From the NCBI GenBank assembly GCA_903911925.1, contig CAIWFH010000184.1:1-53339 (forward strand): a stretch of 53,339 nucleotides of DNA, written 5' to 3'. The stretch comes from an uncultured Acidobacteriaceae bacterium (GTDB lineage: Bacteria > Acidobacteriota > Terriglobia > Terriglobales > Acidobacteriaceae). Position 1 is the stretch's first letter. Each line of letters begins with the position of its first letter. Under the pieces are notes generated by a model. That model saw only the letters and a list, made by a program, of their open reading frames with translations, made no database searches and was not told the origin of the DNA. Positions 1-8,451 of the stretch are shown piece after piece. The position numbers and the translations under genes were made by a program.

Positions 1-672
1 CAGGCAGTCAGCTTCAGCCCCATGGGGCTGTGGGAACACATGGGATGGCCGGCACGCACTATCGCCATCATCCTTTTCATCGAGTCGATCTGGTCCCTGG
101 CCGTTATGATCGACCGCTACCTGTATTTCTCGGCAGCCCGCAAGCAGTCGCGTGAATTCGCTCCCAAGGTTGCCGGCGCCCTCAAGGACAGCAAGCTCGA
201 AGAAGCCATCAAGATCGCCGACCGCAACAAGAAGTCCCACCTCGCCGAGGTTGTGACCTCCGGTCTGCAAGAGTTCCGCGCTTCCGGCGGCACTGCTTCC
301 GACGAGACCATCGCCAGCTCCGGCCGCGCTCTCGAGCGCTCTGAAGCCATCGTTCACGCCAAGCTGAAGAGGGGCCTGGGCGTCCTGGCCACCATCGGTT
401 CCACGGCTCCCTTCGTCGGGCTGCTCGGCACCGTCATCGGCATTCTGAACGCCTTCCAGCAGATCGCCACCCAGAAGACTTCGGGCATCGGCGCGGTTGC
501 CGGCGGCATCTCTGAAGCCCTGGTCACCACTGCATTCGGCTTGCTCGTGGCTATCCCTGCCGTTATGGCCTTCAACTACTTTACTGGCCGTGTCGAAGCT
601 TTCGACGTCGAGATGGACAACTCCTCGAGCGAACTGATCGACTATTTCATCAAGCAGAGCCACAAGCGCTAA
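1..672 (+). CDS. exbB: ExbB/TolQ/MotA-family proton channel protein (5' partial)
   Basis: This inner-membrane protein is expected to form, with ExbD, the proton channel that energises TonB-dependent outer-membrane transport. The reading frame is open to base 1 with no stop before the ATG at 22, so the true start probably lies outside the window. A first membrane segment lies about 12-33 residues after that ATG. A cytoplasmic domain follows, then the family's two paired helices: one around LGVLATIGSTAPFVGLLGTV and one around EALVTTAFGLLVAIPAVMAF. The GLLGTVxG and ALxTTxxGLxxAIP patterns are the MotA/TolQ/ExbB signature. Two exbD genes follow on the same strand, which favours ExbB over MotA. 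A tonB gene may lie just upstream of the window, but that is inference. Confidence 0.9.
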   Translation, partial: QAVSFSPMGLWEHMGWPARTIAIILFIESIWSLAVMIDRYLYFSAARKQSREFAPKVAGALKDSKLEEAIKIADRNKKSHLAEVVTSGLQEFRASGGTASDETIASSGRALERSEAIVHAKLKRGLGVLATIGSTAPFVGLLGTVIGILNAFQQIATQKTSGIGAVAGGISEALVTTAFGLLVAIPAVMAFNYFTGRVEAFDVEMDNSSSELIDYFIKQSHKR

Positions 673-708
673 GCGGGGCAACTGCTGGTTTGAGCGAGAA
701 GCTGCGGA

Positions 709-738
709 GGGCGGGAGAGCCTGAACTCTCTCCCGCCC
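709..738 (+). terminator. Perfect 11-bp hairpin between exbB and the first exbD
   Basis: The arms 709-719 and 728-738 pair perfectly (GGGCGGGAGAG with CTCTCCCGCCC) around an 8-base loop. No T-tract follows, so it is not a standard intrinsic terminator. It could attenuate transcription or shield the exbB 3' end, which would set the exbB:exbD ratio. The structure is seen; the role is inferred. Confidence 0.5.
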
Positions 739-828
739 GCCGGTTTCCCTCCCGAACCTGTCATGGGTCTCTCGAGTAATACCGGAGGCCATCCGGAATA
801 AAAATTTTCAGGCAACGGAGCCCCAACA

Positions 829-1260
829 ATGGGAATTTCAAGTCGCGACGTAAGCAAAAATGTGAGCTCCAACATCAATGTCACCCCCATGGTTGACGTG
901 ATGCTCGTGCTGCTCATCATCTTCATGGTTATCACCCCCATGCTCCAGAACAAAGTGCAGATCGAGATGGCTACGGTGAATAATCCCACGGTCATGCCGG
1001 ATGCCGACAAAGAAGACGCCATCGTCGTCGCTATCACCCGCGACGGACGGGTTTTCCTGGGGCAGAACAAGACCACGATCGGTGAGCTTGGCGGCCAGGT
1101 CCGCGAGAAGCTCGCTGACAAGCCAGGCAAAACAATCTATGTTCGCGCCGACGCGCGCTCCCAGTTCAAGGCGGTTGAAGACGCCATTGACGCTGTGCGG
1201 ACCGCGGGTGTGGACGACGTAGGCTTGCTGGCCCAGAAGCGCGAAAGCTTGGGCAAGTAA
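829..1260 (+). CDS. exbD: ExbD/TolR-family biopolymer transport protein, first copy
   Basis: This 143-residue protein has a short cytoplasmic N-terminus, one membrane segment and a periplasmic domain. The motif NVTPMVDVMLVLLIIFMV near residues 17-34 carries the conserved membrane aspartate that takes part in proton movement in ExbD/TolR. The periplasmic part ends with a Val-Asp-Asp-Val-Gly-Leu stretch usual for the family. A GGAG lies about ten bases before the ATG. It follows exbB by about 155 bases, across a perfect hairpin, and a second exbD follows within 60 bases. The ExbB-ExbD-ExbD arrangement is common in Acidobacteriota. Confidence 0.93.
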   Translation: MGISSRDVSKNVSSNINVTPMVDVMLVLLIIFMVITPMLQNKVQIEMATVNNPTVMPDADKEDAIVVAITRDGRVFLGQNKTTIGELGGQVREKLADKPGKTIYVRADARSQFKAVEDAIDAVRTAGVDDVGLLAQKRESLGK

Positions 1261-1315
1261 ATCCGCCCTGGCGCGGATCATCTAACGATTTTCAAGAAGC
1301 GAGGAGTTCTAAGCC

Positions 1316-1753
1316 ATGTCAATGACAACGGGAAGCGGGGGAGGCTACTCGTCCGACATCAACATGACCCCGATGATTGATATTCTTTTGGTGCTGTTAA
1401 TCATCTTCATGGTCATCGTTCCTGTTACCCCCAAGGGTCTGGACGCGCTGGTTCCTCAGCCGCCGAAGAACCCGCAGCAGCAACCCAAGAATCAGGATCG
1501 CACCATCGTGGTCCAGGTTCTGTATCTGGCCGGCAGAGCTCCGGCATACAAGATCAATGAGACCGACGTAGCCAAGGGCGAGCTTCAGCAGAGGCTGACC
1601 GACATTTACGCCAACCGCGCCGAACGCATCATGTTTATCCGGGGCGACGACGATGTCAACTTCTCCTACATCGCGGAGATTTTCGATATCGCCAAGTCGG
1701 CAGGCGTCGATCACATCGGACTGATGACTCCGCGCATCATGGCTGGCCAGTAA
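1316..1753 (+). CDS. exbD: ExbD/TolR-family biopolymer transport protein, second copy
   Basis: This second ExbD (145 residues) has the motif NMTPMIDILLVLLIIFMV, with the same membrane aspartate as the first copy. It differs by a proline- and glutamine-rich linker (PQPPKNPQQQPKNQ, about residues 44-57) just outside the membrane. The periplasmic domain ends ...SAGVDHIGLMTPRI. GAGG stands before the ATG. Two unlike ExbD proteins with one ExbB suggest a hetero-oligomeric ExbD part of one TonB motor, or two partners used with different receptors. That is inference. Confidence 0.93.
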   Translation: MSMTTGSGGGYSSDINMTPMIDILLVLLIIFMVIVPVTPKGLDALVPQPPKNPQQQPKNQDRTIVVQVLYLAGRAPAYKINETDVAKGELQQRLTDIYANRAERIMFIRGDDDVNFSYIAEIFDIAKSAGVDHIGLMTPRIMAGQ

Positions 1754-1760
1754 GGATCGG

Positions 1761-1799
1761 CCGTAGCGGCAAGTCCCCGGTTTCGGGGAGCGGCTGCGG
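1761..1799 (+). other. Two-part hairpin after the second exbD
   Basis: The outer arms 1761-1767 and 1793-1799 pair with one G-U. The inner arms 1774-1778 and 1785-1789 (TCCCC/GGGGA) pair perfectly. No T-tract follows. It lies between exbD and the TPR lipoprotein gene and may end or stabilise the exb transcript. Confidence 0.4.
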
Positions 1800-2077
1800 A
1801 GGCAGTGGACATTCGCCCATCTGGGAGTGTGAATTGCGCCGGGCCAATCACTCGCGGTACTCAGGCTGGCAAACCGAGGGAACTGGGGCGGAAATCATGC
1901 CCCGGTTTTTCCTGGGTTGAAGGCCCGGTCCGGAGGAAGTTCAAGCGATTCATTTGGGCGGAAAACAGGAGTACAATTTTTCCATCCTGGTTTCGGTTAC
2001 TCCCGCCCGCGGCCAGCTGCATACAATTCCAGGGCGTGCACTCGATAGGCACTCGCCTGAAGGAGAAGGATACGAAC

Positions 2078-2920
2078 ATGAATGGACCCGCACGAATTAC
2101 GGCGCTCGCGGTTGCCTTGGCCGGCATGGTGCTTTCCATGAGCGGGTGCAACCGCCTTGCAGCCCGCGACCAGTTGAACAAGGGAGTGGACGCTTACAAG
2201 AGCGCCCGGTTTGAAGAGGCGATCGGACACTTCCAGAGAGCCACGGAACTCGATCCGAGCTTGCCGATGGCCAAGAGCTACCTGGCCACCGCCATCGCTC
2301 AGAACGTGGTCCCCGGACTCAATTCGCCCGACAACCTCAAGACTGCAGAACAAGCCATCGATATCTTCAAGCAGATTCTGGAAAAGGATCCCAGCGATAT
2401 CAACAGCCTCAAACAGGTTGCGGGCCTCTATTTCAGCGTCAAGAACCTTGACGAAGCGAAGGTGTGGCAGAAGAAGGTTCTGGCTGCCGATCCCAAGGAT
2501 CCTGAAGCTGCCTATACCATCGGCGTCATCGACTGGACCCAGGCCCACATGAACAAGCTGAAGGCGCTTGGCGATGCCGGCATTGACGACGACGGCAAGG
2601 GCAACGTAAAGGCCCCCAAGAAGATCATGGAGGCCCTGAAGGTTCAGAACGCTCCTCTGGTCGATGAAGGCCTGCAGTATCTCAACATGGCTGTCGCGAA
2701 CCGCGCCAACTATGACGATGCCATGCAGTACTTGAACCTGATCTACAGGAACAAGGCGGACGTGGACTTTGGCAATGCAGACGCGGTCAAGGCCGATGTG
2801 GCAGCTGCCGAGGATTGGACGACCAAGGCCATGGGTACCCGCAAGGCGAACGAAGAGAAGAAGAACAACAAGGGCGCCCAGGGCGGCATCACCATGGACT
2901 CGAGCGGCAACCTGAAGTAG
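2078..2920 (+). CDS. TPR-repeat lipoprotein
   Basis: This is a 280-residue predicted lipoprotein. The signal peptide ends in a lipobox (LSMSGC), so the mature protein should begin with lipidated Cys24. Tetratricopeptide-like helical pairs follow, for example AYKSARFEEAIGHFQRATEL and SLKQVAGLYFSVKNLDEA, with the usual A/G-x-x-Y and D-P-x spacing. The C-terminus is charged and Lys/Asn-rich. I chose the ATG at 2078 because a strong purine-rich site (AGGAGAAGGA, 2061-2070) sits seven bases before it and the signal peptide starts there. The frame is open further upstream to 1805, but that part looks non-coding. TPR lipoproteins commonly scaffold envelope complexes; no substrate can be named. It follows the exb genes and may serve the same envelope system. 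Confidence 0.82.
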   Translation: MNGPARITALAVALAGMVLSMSGCNRLAARDQLNKGVDAYKSARFEEAIGHFQRATELDPSLPMAKSYLATAIAQNVVPGLNSPDNLKTAEQAIDIFKQILEKDPSDINSLKQVAGLYFSVKNLDEAKVWQKKVLAADPKDPEAAYTIGVIDWTQAHMNKLKALGDAGIDDDGKGNVKAPKKIMEALKVQNAPLVDEGLQYLNMAVANRANYDDAMQYLNLIYRNKADVDFGNADAVKADVAAAEDWTTKAMGTRKANEEKKNNKGAQGGITMDSSGNLK

Positions 2921-2939
2921 GCTGTGTGCAGTATTCATC

Positions 2940-2970
2940 AACGGCCTCCGCCACTCGCGGGGGCCGTTTC
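2940..2970 (+). terminator. Intrinsic terminator after the TPR lipoprotein gene
   Basis: A 12-bp stem (2940-2951 with 2957-2968, one G-U) closes a 5-base loop and is followed by a short T-rich stretch. It starts 20 bases after the stop codon and should end the exb/TPR transcript. Confidence 0.7.
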
Positions 2971-3098
2971 ACTTTGGGCGCATTGCACGTTCTTGCGCGG
3001 GGCTCATACCGGTCATTGCCGGGCACCGCTCCCACTCTGCAATCCGCCCTGCTAAACGCCCCTAGCGCTCGAAGCAGACAGGCGCCGGGCTTGAGCGG

Positions 3099-3394
3099 AA
3101 TGCCGCGGCGCCCATTGAGCGTTCCGCCTCGTGCGCCAGATCCATTCTGCCGCTCGGGCCCGTTATCCAATATGCCGATCAGGACAGCGAGCCGATCGAA
3201 CTGCGCTTCCATCCGGGAGTGGACGGCGAGTTTGACCTGTATGAGAACGGGCGCAACAGCCACCGCCACGAGGCAGCGGCACGCGGGTCATCACTTCCAC
3301 CCGCTGGGACGACGCCAGCCTGTCACTGCCTACCGGGGCGACGCGAGGGTGCCAACGCGGGGATGCTGCATAGGCAAGCTGTCAATGGGATGAA
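3099..3394 (+). pseudogene. Decayed C-terminal end of a GH31 alpha-glycosidase
   Basis: Read with frame changes, this stretch resembles the end of GH31 enzymes such as alpha-xylosidase. The pieces are AAAPIER, then SILPLGPVIQYADQ, then PIELRFHPGVDGEFDLYENG (the DUF5110-like tail). After a frame change near 3280 comes WDDASLSL, and after another EGANAGML. Intact relatives read roughly APIERIPLxVRAGSILPLGP here, so small deletions are also likely near 3125-3140. There is no start, no catalytic domain and no continuous frame, so this is a remnant. It fills most of what would otherwise be a gene-free gap from 2970 to 3700. The family identification is from memory. Confidence 0.7.
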
Positions 3395-3459
3395 TGTCAG
3401 GAATGGCACGGAGTGGGCGCGGAACCAAGCGTCGCCGGAGATCAGGTCAATCTCTATAA

Positions 3460-3483
3460 AGGAAGCAAAACTGCTTCCTGTTT
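3460..3483 (+). terminator. Small intrinsic terminator behind the GH31 remnant
   Basis: An 8-bp perfect stem (3460-3467 with 3472-3479, AGGAAGCA/TGCTTCCT) has a 4-base loop and is followed by GTTT. It may be the relic terminator of the decayed GH31 gene. Confidence 0.5.
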
Positions 3484-3557
3484 CCAGTCCGGAGCCAGAG
3501 ATCTATTGAGGTAGATTCAGCGTGGGCCGGGAGGCCGACGCTACAGCCGGCCAACCA

Positions 3558-3585
3558 CCCCAGCGACGAGGACCTGTCGCTGGGG
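3558..3585. other. Perfect 10-bp hairpin in the intergenic region before the SurA-like gene
   Basis: CCCCAGCGAC (3558-3567) pairs with GTCGCTGGGG (3576-3585) around an 8-base loop. No T-tract lies on either side. It sits between convergent transcription units and about 115 bases beyond the SurA-like stop codon, so it may protect or end that minus-strand transcript. Confidence 0.4.
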
Positions 3586-3700
3586 ACCCCGGCCAGGAGG
3601 CCAGCGCCACACGTTCTTGCAGAGATCAGAAATTGCTATCGACAACAGGTTTGACACGATACCAATTGGAGAGATGTCTTAAAGGCCGAGCAGCGGCGCC

Positions 3701-4777
3701 TTACTGCGCGCCGCGCTTGACGATCTCCTCAGCGAAATAATTGTGCACCTTGGCTTCGTTGTCCAGCAGCTGGAAATACGCGTTCTTCAGAAGCTGTGAG
3801 CGGGCTTCGCGCAAGCCCTGCCGGATGGTCTGCTGTACGCGGGGATCGTTCAACTCCCGCTGTCCCGCCGGTTCGCGCGCAATCAGCTTGAAAATCACGT
3901 AGCCTACAACCCGCCGGGCGGGCCCGGAGGAGTCAATGGCCGGCAGAATGTCGGTAATCTGACCCGGTTTGAGTTTGATGATGGCTTCGTATGCCTGAGG
4001 CTCGCTGTGCAGCGACGACTCAGGGATGAAGCCCATATCGCCGCCGCTCGAACTGGTGTTTGGATCCTCTGAGAAGTTCTTGGCTAAGCCGCCAAAATCC
4101 TCGCCGCTCTTCAGCTTCTCCTGCAACACCTGGATCTTCTTCTTTGCCTCAGCCTCATTGCCGGCCTTGTTATTTTGCAGGTTGGGAACCTGCTGCGCGG
4201 GGATGCCGGTTACCACAATCTGCGCCAGGTGGTACTGCGGCTCAATCACGTTGAAGTCCGCCTTGTGCGCCAGGTAATTGCTGCCGATCTCGGCGTCGGT
4301 GATGTTGATCTTCGACTCTACTTCCTTGTTCAGCAGTTTGTTCGCCGTCAAAGCGCGGCGCAGCTTTTGCCGTAGATCGTCCACCGTGAGGTTCCGCTGT
4401 TTGAGCTGCTTGTCGAACTCCTCCTGCGTAAAGGGCGCCTTGGACTCGGTGAGCTTTGCATTCACGTCCTCGTCGCTGGCGGTGAGGTTGAGCTTGGCAG
4501 CGCGCTGCTGCAGAATCTCTTCCTCGATCATCTGGCGCAGAATGTTGAGCCGTTCAATGTCGGCCTGCTCACGAGTGGGCTGGGCCTGGTTTTCGCCGAG
4601 ATTCGCCTTGAAGTTCTTTTCCACTTCAGAAGTCAGAATCTCTTTGCCATTAACGGTGGCCGCCACATCGGGGGCAGGGCCGCGGTGGCAGCCGGCTGCC
4701 GTTGCCAGTACGGCTCCGGCACAAACGAAGAGGAGGACCAAACGTGACTGAGCACAGGAAAACGAATCGGATTGCAA
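3701..4777 (-). CDS. SurA-like peptidylprolyl isomerase lipoprotein
   Basis: This is a periplasmic parvulin-type chaperone/isomerase of about 358 residues. The N-terminus is a signal peptide with lipobox (ATAAGC, lipidated Cys30). A SurA_N-like helical domain follows (VNGKEILTSEVEKNF ... LRQMIEEEILQQRA), then one PPIC rotamase domain (YHLAQIVV ... GEDFGGLAKNFSEDP ... GGDMGFIPESSL). E. coli SurA has two rotamase domains; this has one. I chose the TTG at 4777 because a TAGGAGA site lies seven bases upstream and the signal peptide then starts close to the membrane segment. An in-frame ATG at 4858 is possible but gives an unusual N-terminal extension. It is the last gene of the lptD - DsbA-like - SurA-like minus-strand cluster. 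Its likely job is to escort outer-membrane proteins such as LptD. Confidence 0.85.
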   Translation of the reverse strand: MQSDSFSCAQSRLVLLFVCAGAVLATAAGCHRGPAPDVAATVNGKEILTSEVEKNFKANLGENQAQPTREQADIERLNILRQMIEEEILQQRAAKLNLTASDEDVNAKLTESKAPFTQEEFDKQLKQRNLTVDDLRQKLRRALTANKLLNKEVESKINITDAEIGSNYLAHKADFNVIEPQYHLAQIVVTGIPAQQVPNLQNNKAGNEAEAKKKIQVLQEKLKSGEDFGGLAKNFSEDPNTSSSGGDMGFIPESSLHSEPQAYEAIIKLKPGQITDILPAIDSSGPARRVVGYVIFKLIAREPAGQRELNDPRVQQTIRQGLREARSQLLKNAYFQLLDNEAKVHNYFAEEIVKRGAQ

Positions 4778-4923
4778 GCTGACGTCTCCTACGGGACTCC
4801 AAAGGTCCCGGCATTCAAGGATAAATCCACAGACCGGTGCCACGATACGCATTTTCACATCGGCCGTGACTGATCGGGAGAATCTTCGAAATCCCTGCCA
4901 TCTCCCGGGTGTTCCAAAGCTCT

Positions 4924-5847
4924 CTATTTCGCGGCCGTTGTGGGTTGCGTGACCGGAGGGGCCACGCCCGCAGCCCGGAGCGCGCGGTCAATGACAGCCC
5001 AAAGTTGAGCCTGAGGCACCGCCCCCACAATCCGTTCACCGTCGACAAACAAAGCAGGCGCGCCGTCAGCTCCCAATGCCTCGGCTTCTTGCATTGAAGC
5101 GCGAACATCGGTCACATCTTGCCGCGCCAGGCAAACATCGAGCTTGCCCAGATCGAGCTTGGCCAGCATGGCATGCTGGCGGGCAATGCGGTCAAGCGCC
5201 GCGGAACTCTTCGCCTGGTCCCGGTCTTCGCCGTTTACTTCCTGGCCGTGAGAGTGGACGTAGTCCATAAAGACCCAATACGAGTTGCCATCCTGCACCG
5301 CAAGGCAGTTGGCATCCACCGCCGCGTGCATCGCCCAGGGGTGAATCTCAACCAGGGGATTGTCCTTGTAAATAAAGCGCACCGTATCCTTGTAGCGATC
5401 CAGGGTCGCCGGAAAAAGCGTCTGATGCATCCGGGCGCAGTAAGGGCACTCGAGATCGTCAAAGTTGATGACGGTGACCTTGGCCGCGGGATTGCCTCTA
5501 ACCGGCCTGCCGGCGGTGTCAATCGAGAAATTCGGGCTCTTGAGCAGGTCAAAGGTGTCAAGGCGAGCCAGGGTCTTGTTGTCGGTGGAGATCAGGAAGT
5601 CCAGAACCGTCTTCTTGGCGCCGTGCGACAGCGTAATCGGCAGGGAATCATAGCCGGCGAACTGGCTCGGCTTGCGATCGCCGATGGTCATTTCGAGGTC
5701 GGGTGGTACGTTGAACTGCGAACGGACTAGAACCTCGATTCGCCGGGTCATCATCGGTTCAGGAGCAGACGGCGCGGCGACTTGGGCTTTGCAGCCTGCG
5801 GCCATGCCCACCGCGAGCAGGGCGGCCATTAAGTGGATTCGTGACAA
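4924..5847 (-). CDS. DsbA-like thioredoxin-fold lipoprotein
   Basis: This is a 307-residue predicted periplasmic thiol-disulfide oxidoreductase. The signal peptide ends in MAAGC (lipidated Cys19). The thioredoxin fold begins near residue 121 with VTVINFDDLECPYC, so the active site is C134-P-Y-C137. A later cis-proline region reads GADGAPALFVDGERIVGAVP. The 100-residue N-terminal extension before the fold is unassigned. CPYC is a DsbA/DsbC-family type of motif. The gene lies between lptD and the SurA-like gene. In E. coli, LptD needs disulfides made by DsbA, so LptD is a natural client; that link is inference from known biology and gene order. Confidence 0.88.
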   Translation of the reverse strand: MSRIHLMAALLAVGMAAGCKAQVAAPSAPEPMMTRRIEVLVRSQFNVPPDLEMTIGDRKPSQFAGYDSLPITLSHGAKKTVLDFLISTDNKTLARLDTFDLLKSPNFSIDTAGRPVRGNPAAKVTVINFDDLECPYCARMHQTLFPATLDRYKDTVRFIYKDNPLVEIHPWAMHAAVDANCLAVQDGNSYWVFMDYVHSHGQEVNGEDRDQAKSSAALDRIARQHAMLAKLDLGKLDVCLARQDVTDVRASMQEAEALGADGAPALFVDGERIVGAVPQAQLWAVIDRALRAAGVAPPVTQPTTAAK

Positions 5848-5872
5848 GATTTAACCCTCTGAGAAAAGGATA

Positions 5873-5893
5873 CTCCAGCGGAACCCGCTGGAG
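5873..5893 (-). terminator. 9-bp perfect hairpin between lptD and the DsbA-like gene
   Basis: The arms 5873-5881 and 5885-5893 (CTCCAGCGG/CCGCTGGAG) pair perfectly around a 3-base loop. In the minus direction it is followed by a T-rich stretch (TATCCTTTTCT). It could partly terminate transcription coming from lptD. Confidence 0.45.
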
Positions 5894-5971
5894 CGTGGCC
5901 ACCCGATTTCGCGGATGATATTGAGTGGACGCAATCGGGAACGAAAAGCAAGCAGTCGCCCTTGTGCCGGA

Positions 5972-5996
5972 AATTCCCGTCCGAGGTGCGGGAATT
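5972..5996 (-). other. Hairpin directly after the lptD stop codon
   Basis: AATTCCCG (5972-5979) and CGGGAATT (5989-5996) form an 8-bp perfect stem with a 9-base loop, starting five bases beyond the lptD stop. There is no T-tract, so mRNA end protection is as likely as termination. Confidence 0.4.
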
Positions 5997-6000
5997 GGCT

Positions 6001-8451
6001 CTAGTACGGCGGCGGCAAGCTTGGATCGCGGAACACCGAGTTTACGCGGCGAATGTCGCCGACAGAGCCGAAGTTAGCCAGGGTAAAGCTATAGAGCCAT
6101 TGGGTTTCATCCCGCACTGAGCCAAGCGAGAATCGCCGGTAGCCGAAACTGAGGCCGCAGCAGTTCCAGTTGTATACCGACTGGATGCCGGCATATTGCA
6201 GCGCCCCGTTTACAAAGTCATAACTTCCGTTTGCAGCCAGGTTAAAGCCGGCCCCGCTGGGCTTGCCAATAGTGAGGAAGGGGATGACTTCATTGCTCTG
6301 GATAATGGCGGCAGAGCTGCCGCTTTCATCTACCGCGTTCAGCAGGGCGTGGCCGAGCCCCACGGTGGTTCTGCCCTTGCTGTAGCCGGCGTAGATGTTG
6401 TTGGCGCTCAGCCGGCCGTCCTTGGGGTCATAATCCAGGTCCCACTCAATGCGGAGATTGTCGATAGCCTCGAACCGCAGCCTCGAAGTCACCGGTGCAA
6501 GGTTGCGCGGATTGGTTAGAAACGCAACACCGCTCAGGTCCAGCGTGGCGTCGAAGACGTTGCGACGGTCCGGGATGAGCGCTCCCCCAAAGTTTGAGTC
6601 GATGAAATACTTCTGCGCGATCTGCCAGCTTGCCCACTCGCGCGGCTTGGCGTTGCAATCGTCGGCGGCCTGGTCTTGCTTCGCCGCGCAAGGCTGCTGT
6701 TCGGCGGGCCGGACGTAGAAGCGCTGGGTGAGCGAAAATCCGGCCTCATTCGTGTCGGTGGCAATGTCTGTCGTGTCGATCAACAACACATTCCGAGCCT
6801 GGCTGCCGATGCCCTTGACCAGTTTGTATGTGAAGTCCGGCTCGATTACGTGGCGGAGCACCTTGTTCCAGTGGGCCAGCGTAAAGTCCTTTTCGATTGC
6901 CGGGGGACGAATATCTACCGAGAACTCAGCATCGCGACGGTCAAGCGGATCGTGGCTCAAGGTCGGCGTTCCATTGCCGGCGCTGCTCAGATTGGGGGTC
7001 TGGCTCACGGTATAGAAGGTGGCCCGCAAAGCCGCCTCGGGCACCACGCTCCAGCCCGCGGAAAAAAGGGGCATCGAGAGATGCGGATAGATATCTATCC
7101 GTCCTACGTTCCGCGCATGAAAGTTGGATTCGGACCGGGCAAGGTAGTCAAGAGAGGAACCCAGGCCCCAGTAAAGGCCTGATGAGCGGAGCGGCTGGTC
7201 CACCACGTCGAAGCGCAGGTTGGGCAGGTGGAGAATTCTCGCTTCATTTCCAGTGGTGGTGCTGGCAAAGGTCTGAAAGCGCTCCATTGAGGCAGAGGGA
7301 ACAAAGCCCTTGTGCGCATGCGTGATTGAAATGTTGCTCTGCACCTGGGAGCTGACCGCCTGCCAGTAGTTGTCGTTGAAGACCAGGCGGTAGATGTAGC
7401 TTGAAAGAAACTCGGCGGTGCCGGCCACCCTCGTTTCAGGGGAAAGGTCTCGGCGGCCATCGGCGTATATGTCAACGCCGCCCTGATTTACCAGTAGCGA
7501 GCTGCCATCGGGCTGGGGAGTCTCAATCCCGCGATCGAACAGGCCATTCCAGCGCATCGTCACGTGGTCAAGGCCGCGGCCCTTGTATCGGAAGTCGCCG
7601 TTGGGGGCGAAGCCGCGCTTGCTGAAGTACTCAGAGCCCACCACCATGTCCATGCTGCGGTTGATGACCCAGTAGATTTGCTCACCCACCACAACCCCCT
7701 TGATGGACGAGTTGCTGAGCACTGGGATCAGAATCCCGCTCTCGCGTCCCGTGCCGTCGGTGGGATGTTGCACATACGGCAGGTAGAAGATGGGCACGCC
7801 GAGGAATTTGAAGAAAGTCCTGGATGCGGAAGCCTTGCCGTTGGCCAGTTCGATCGAATGTGAGATCAGGGTCCAGTCGGGTTTCGGGAGCCGGCAATTG
7901 GTCATGGAACCATCGACAACCCGATACTTGCCTTCCCCGGTCTGCAAAAGAACGCGGCCTGAGAACAGAAACGGGTTCGGCGTGCTGTAAACCGTGGTGC
8001 GGCCGGCCCTGCGGACTCCCATCGAACCGTTCACGTTGAAGAATCGCGCGGTATGCATATTCAGCCGCATGTCGCCGTGCGAGGCTTCAATGAATATGTC
8101 TTCAGGGCCGCCTGAAACCTGCAGGTGTCCTTCGGCCTCCAATTCCGCTGTCGCCTGGTGGTACACCACCTTGTCCGCTTGCAGAAGGTAGCCGCGATAA
8201 TGAACCGCCACATCGCCGCTCAAAGTCCATGTGTCGCCCACGCGCGTCTGGCGGCGTGCATCCCACTGGATGGGAATGCCTGAAGGGGGCACGGCCTCAG
8301 GCTGGGCCAGCGGCACAATCTCCTGGCTGGGATCGTCGGGGATGGATGCGGCTGCGGTCCCGGGAGGTAACGCATCAGTCAACGCCTGCGCACCAAGAAG
8401 CTGGTGACAGAGGGCGAGCAGCGTGATAAATACTAAGTAACGAGGACGCAT
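6001..8451 (-). CDS. lptD: LPS-assembly outer-membrane protein LptD
   Basis: LptD is the outer-membrane translocon that inserts lipopolysaccharide into the outer leaflet. This 816-residue protein has a signal peptide (about residues 1-23), then an OstA/LptA-like jellyroll around LSGDVAVHYRGYLLQADKVV, then a long beta-barrel rich in alternating aromatic strands. A vicinal cysteine pair lies near residues 764-765 (NWNCCGLSFGYR), matching the conserved C-terminal CC of E. coli LptD. Other cysteines lie in TNCRLP and in a loop with PCAAK and DCNAK. The length is close to E. coli LptD (about 780). The start is the ATG at 8451; I see no clear ribosome-binding site. It heads a minus-strand cluster with DsbA-like and SurA-like genes, whose E. 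coli counterparts mature LptD. Confidence 0.93.
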   Translation of the reverse strand: MRPRYLVFITLLALCHQLLGAQALTDALPPGTAAASIPDDPSQEIVPLAQPEAVPPSGIPIQWDARRQTRVGDTWTLSGDVAVHYRGYLLQADKVVYHQATAELEAEGHLQVSGGPEDIFIEASHGDMRLNMHTARFFNVNGSMGVRRAGRTTVYSTPNPFLFSGRVLLQTGEGKYRVVDGSMTNCRLPKPDWTLISHSIELANGKASASRTFFKFLGVPIFYLPYVQHPTDGTGRESGILIPVLSNSSIKGVVVGEQIYWVINRSMDMVVGSEYFSKRGFAPNGDFRYKGRGLDHVTMRWNGLFDRGIETPQPDGSSLLVNQGGVDIYADGRRDLSPETRVAGTAEFLSSYIYRLVFNDNYWQAVSSQVQSNISITHAHKGFVPSASMERFQTFASTTTGNEARILHLPNLRFDVVDQPLRSSGLYWGLGSSLDYLARSESNFHARNVGRIDIYPHLSMPLFSAGWSVVPEAALRATFYTVSQTPNLSSAGNGTPTLSHDPLDRRDAEFSVDIRPPAIEKDFTLAHWNKVLRHVIEPDFTYKLVKGIGSQARNVLLIDTTDIATDTNEAGFSLTQRFYVRPAEQQPCAAKQDQAADDCNAKPREWASWQIAQKYFIDSNFGGALIPDRRNVFDATLDLSGVAFLTNPRNLAPVTSRLRFEAIDNLRIEWDLDYDPKDGRLSANNIYAGYSKGRTTVGLGHALLNAVDESGSSAAIIQSNEVIPFLTIGKPSGAGFNLAANGSYDFVNGALQYAGIQSVYNWNCCGLSFGYRRFSLGSVRDETQWLYSFTLANFGSVGDIRRVNSVFRDPSLPPPY

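Noticed and set aside
1997..2941. 314-residue minus-strand ORF opposite the TPR gene
   Set aside because: It is a shadow of the TPR lipoprotein frame and has no recognisable motif or ribosome site.
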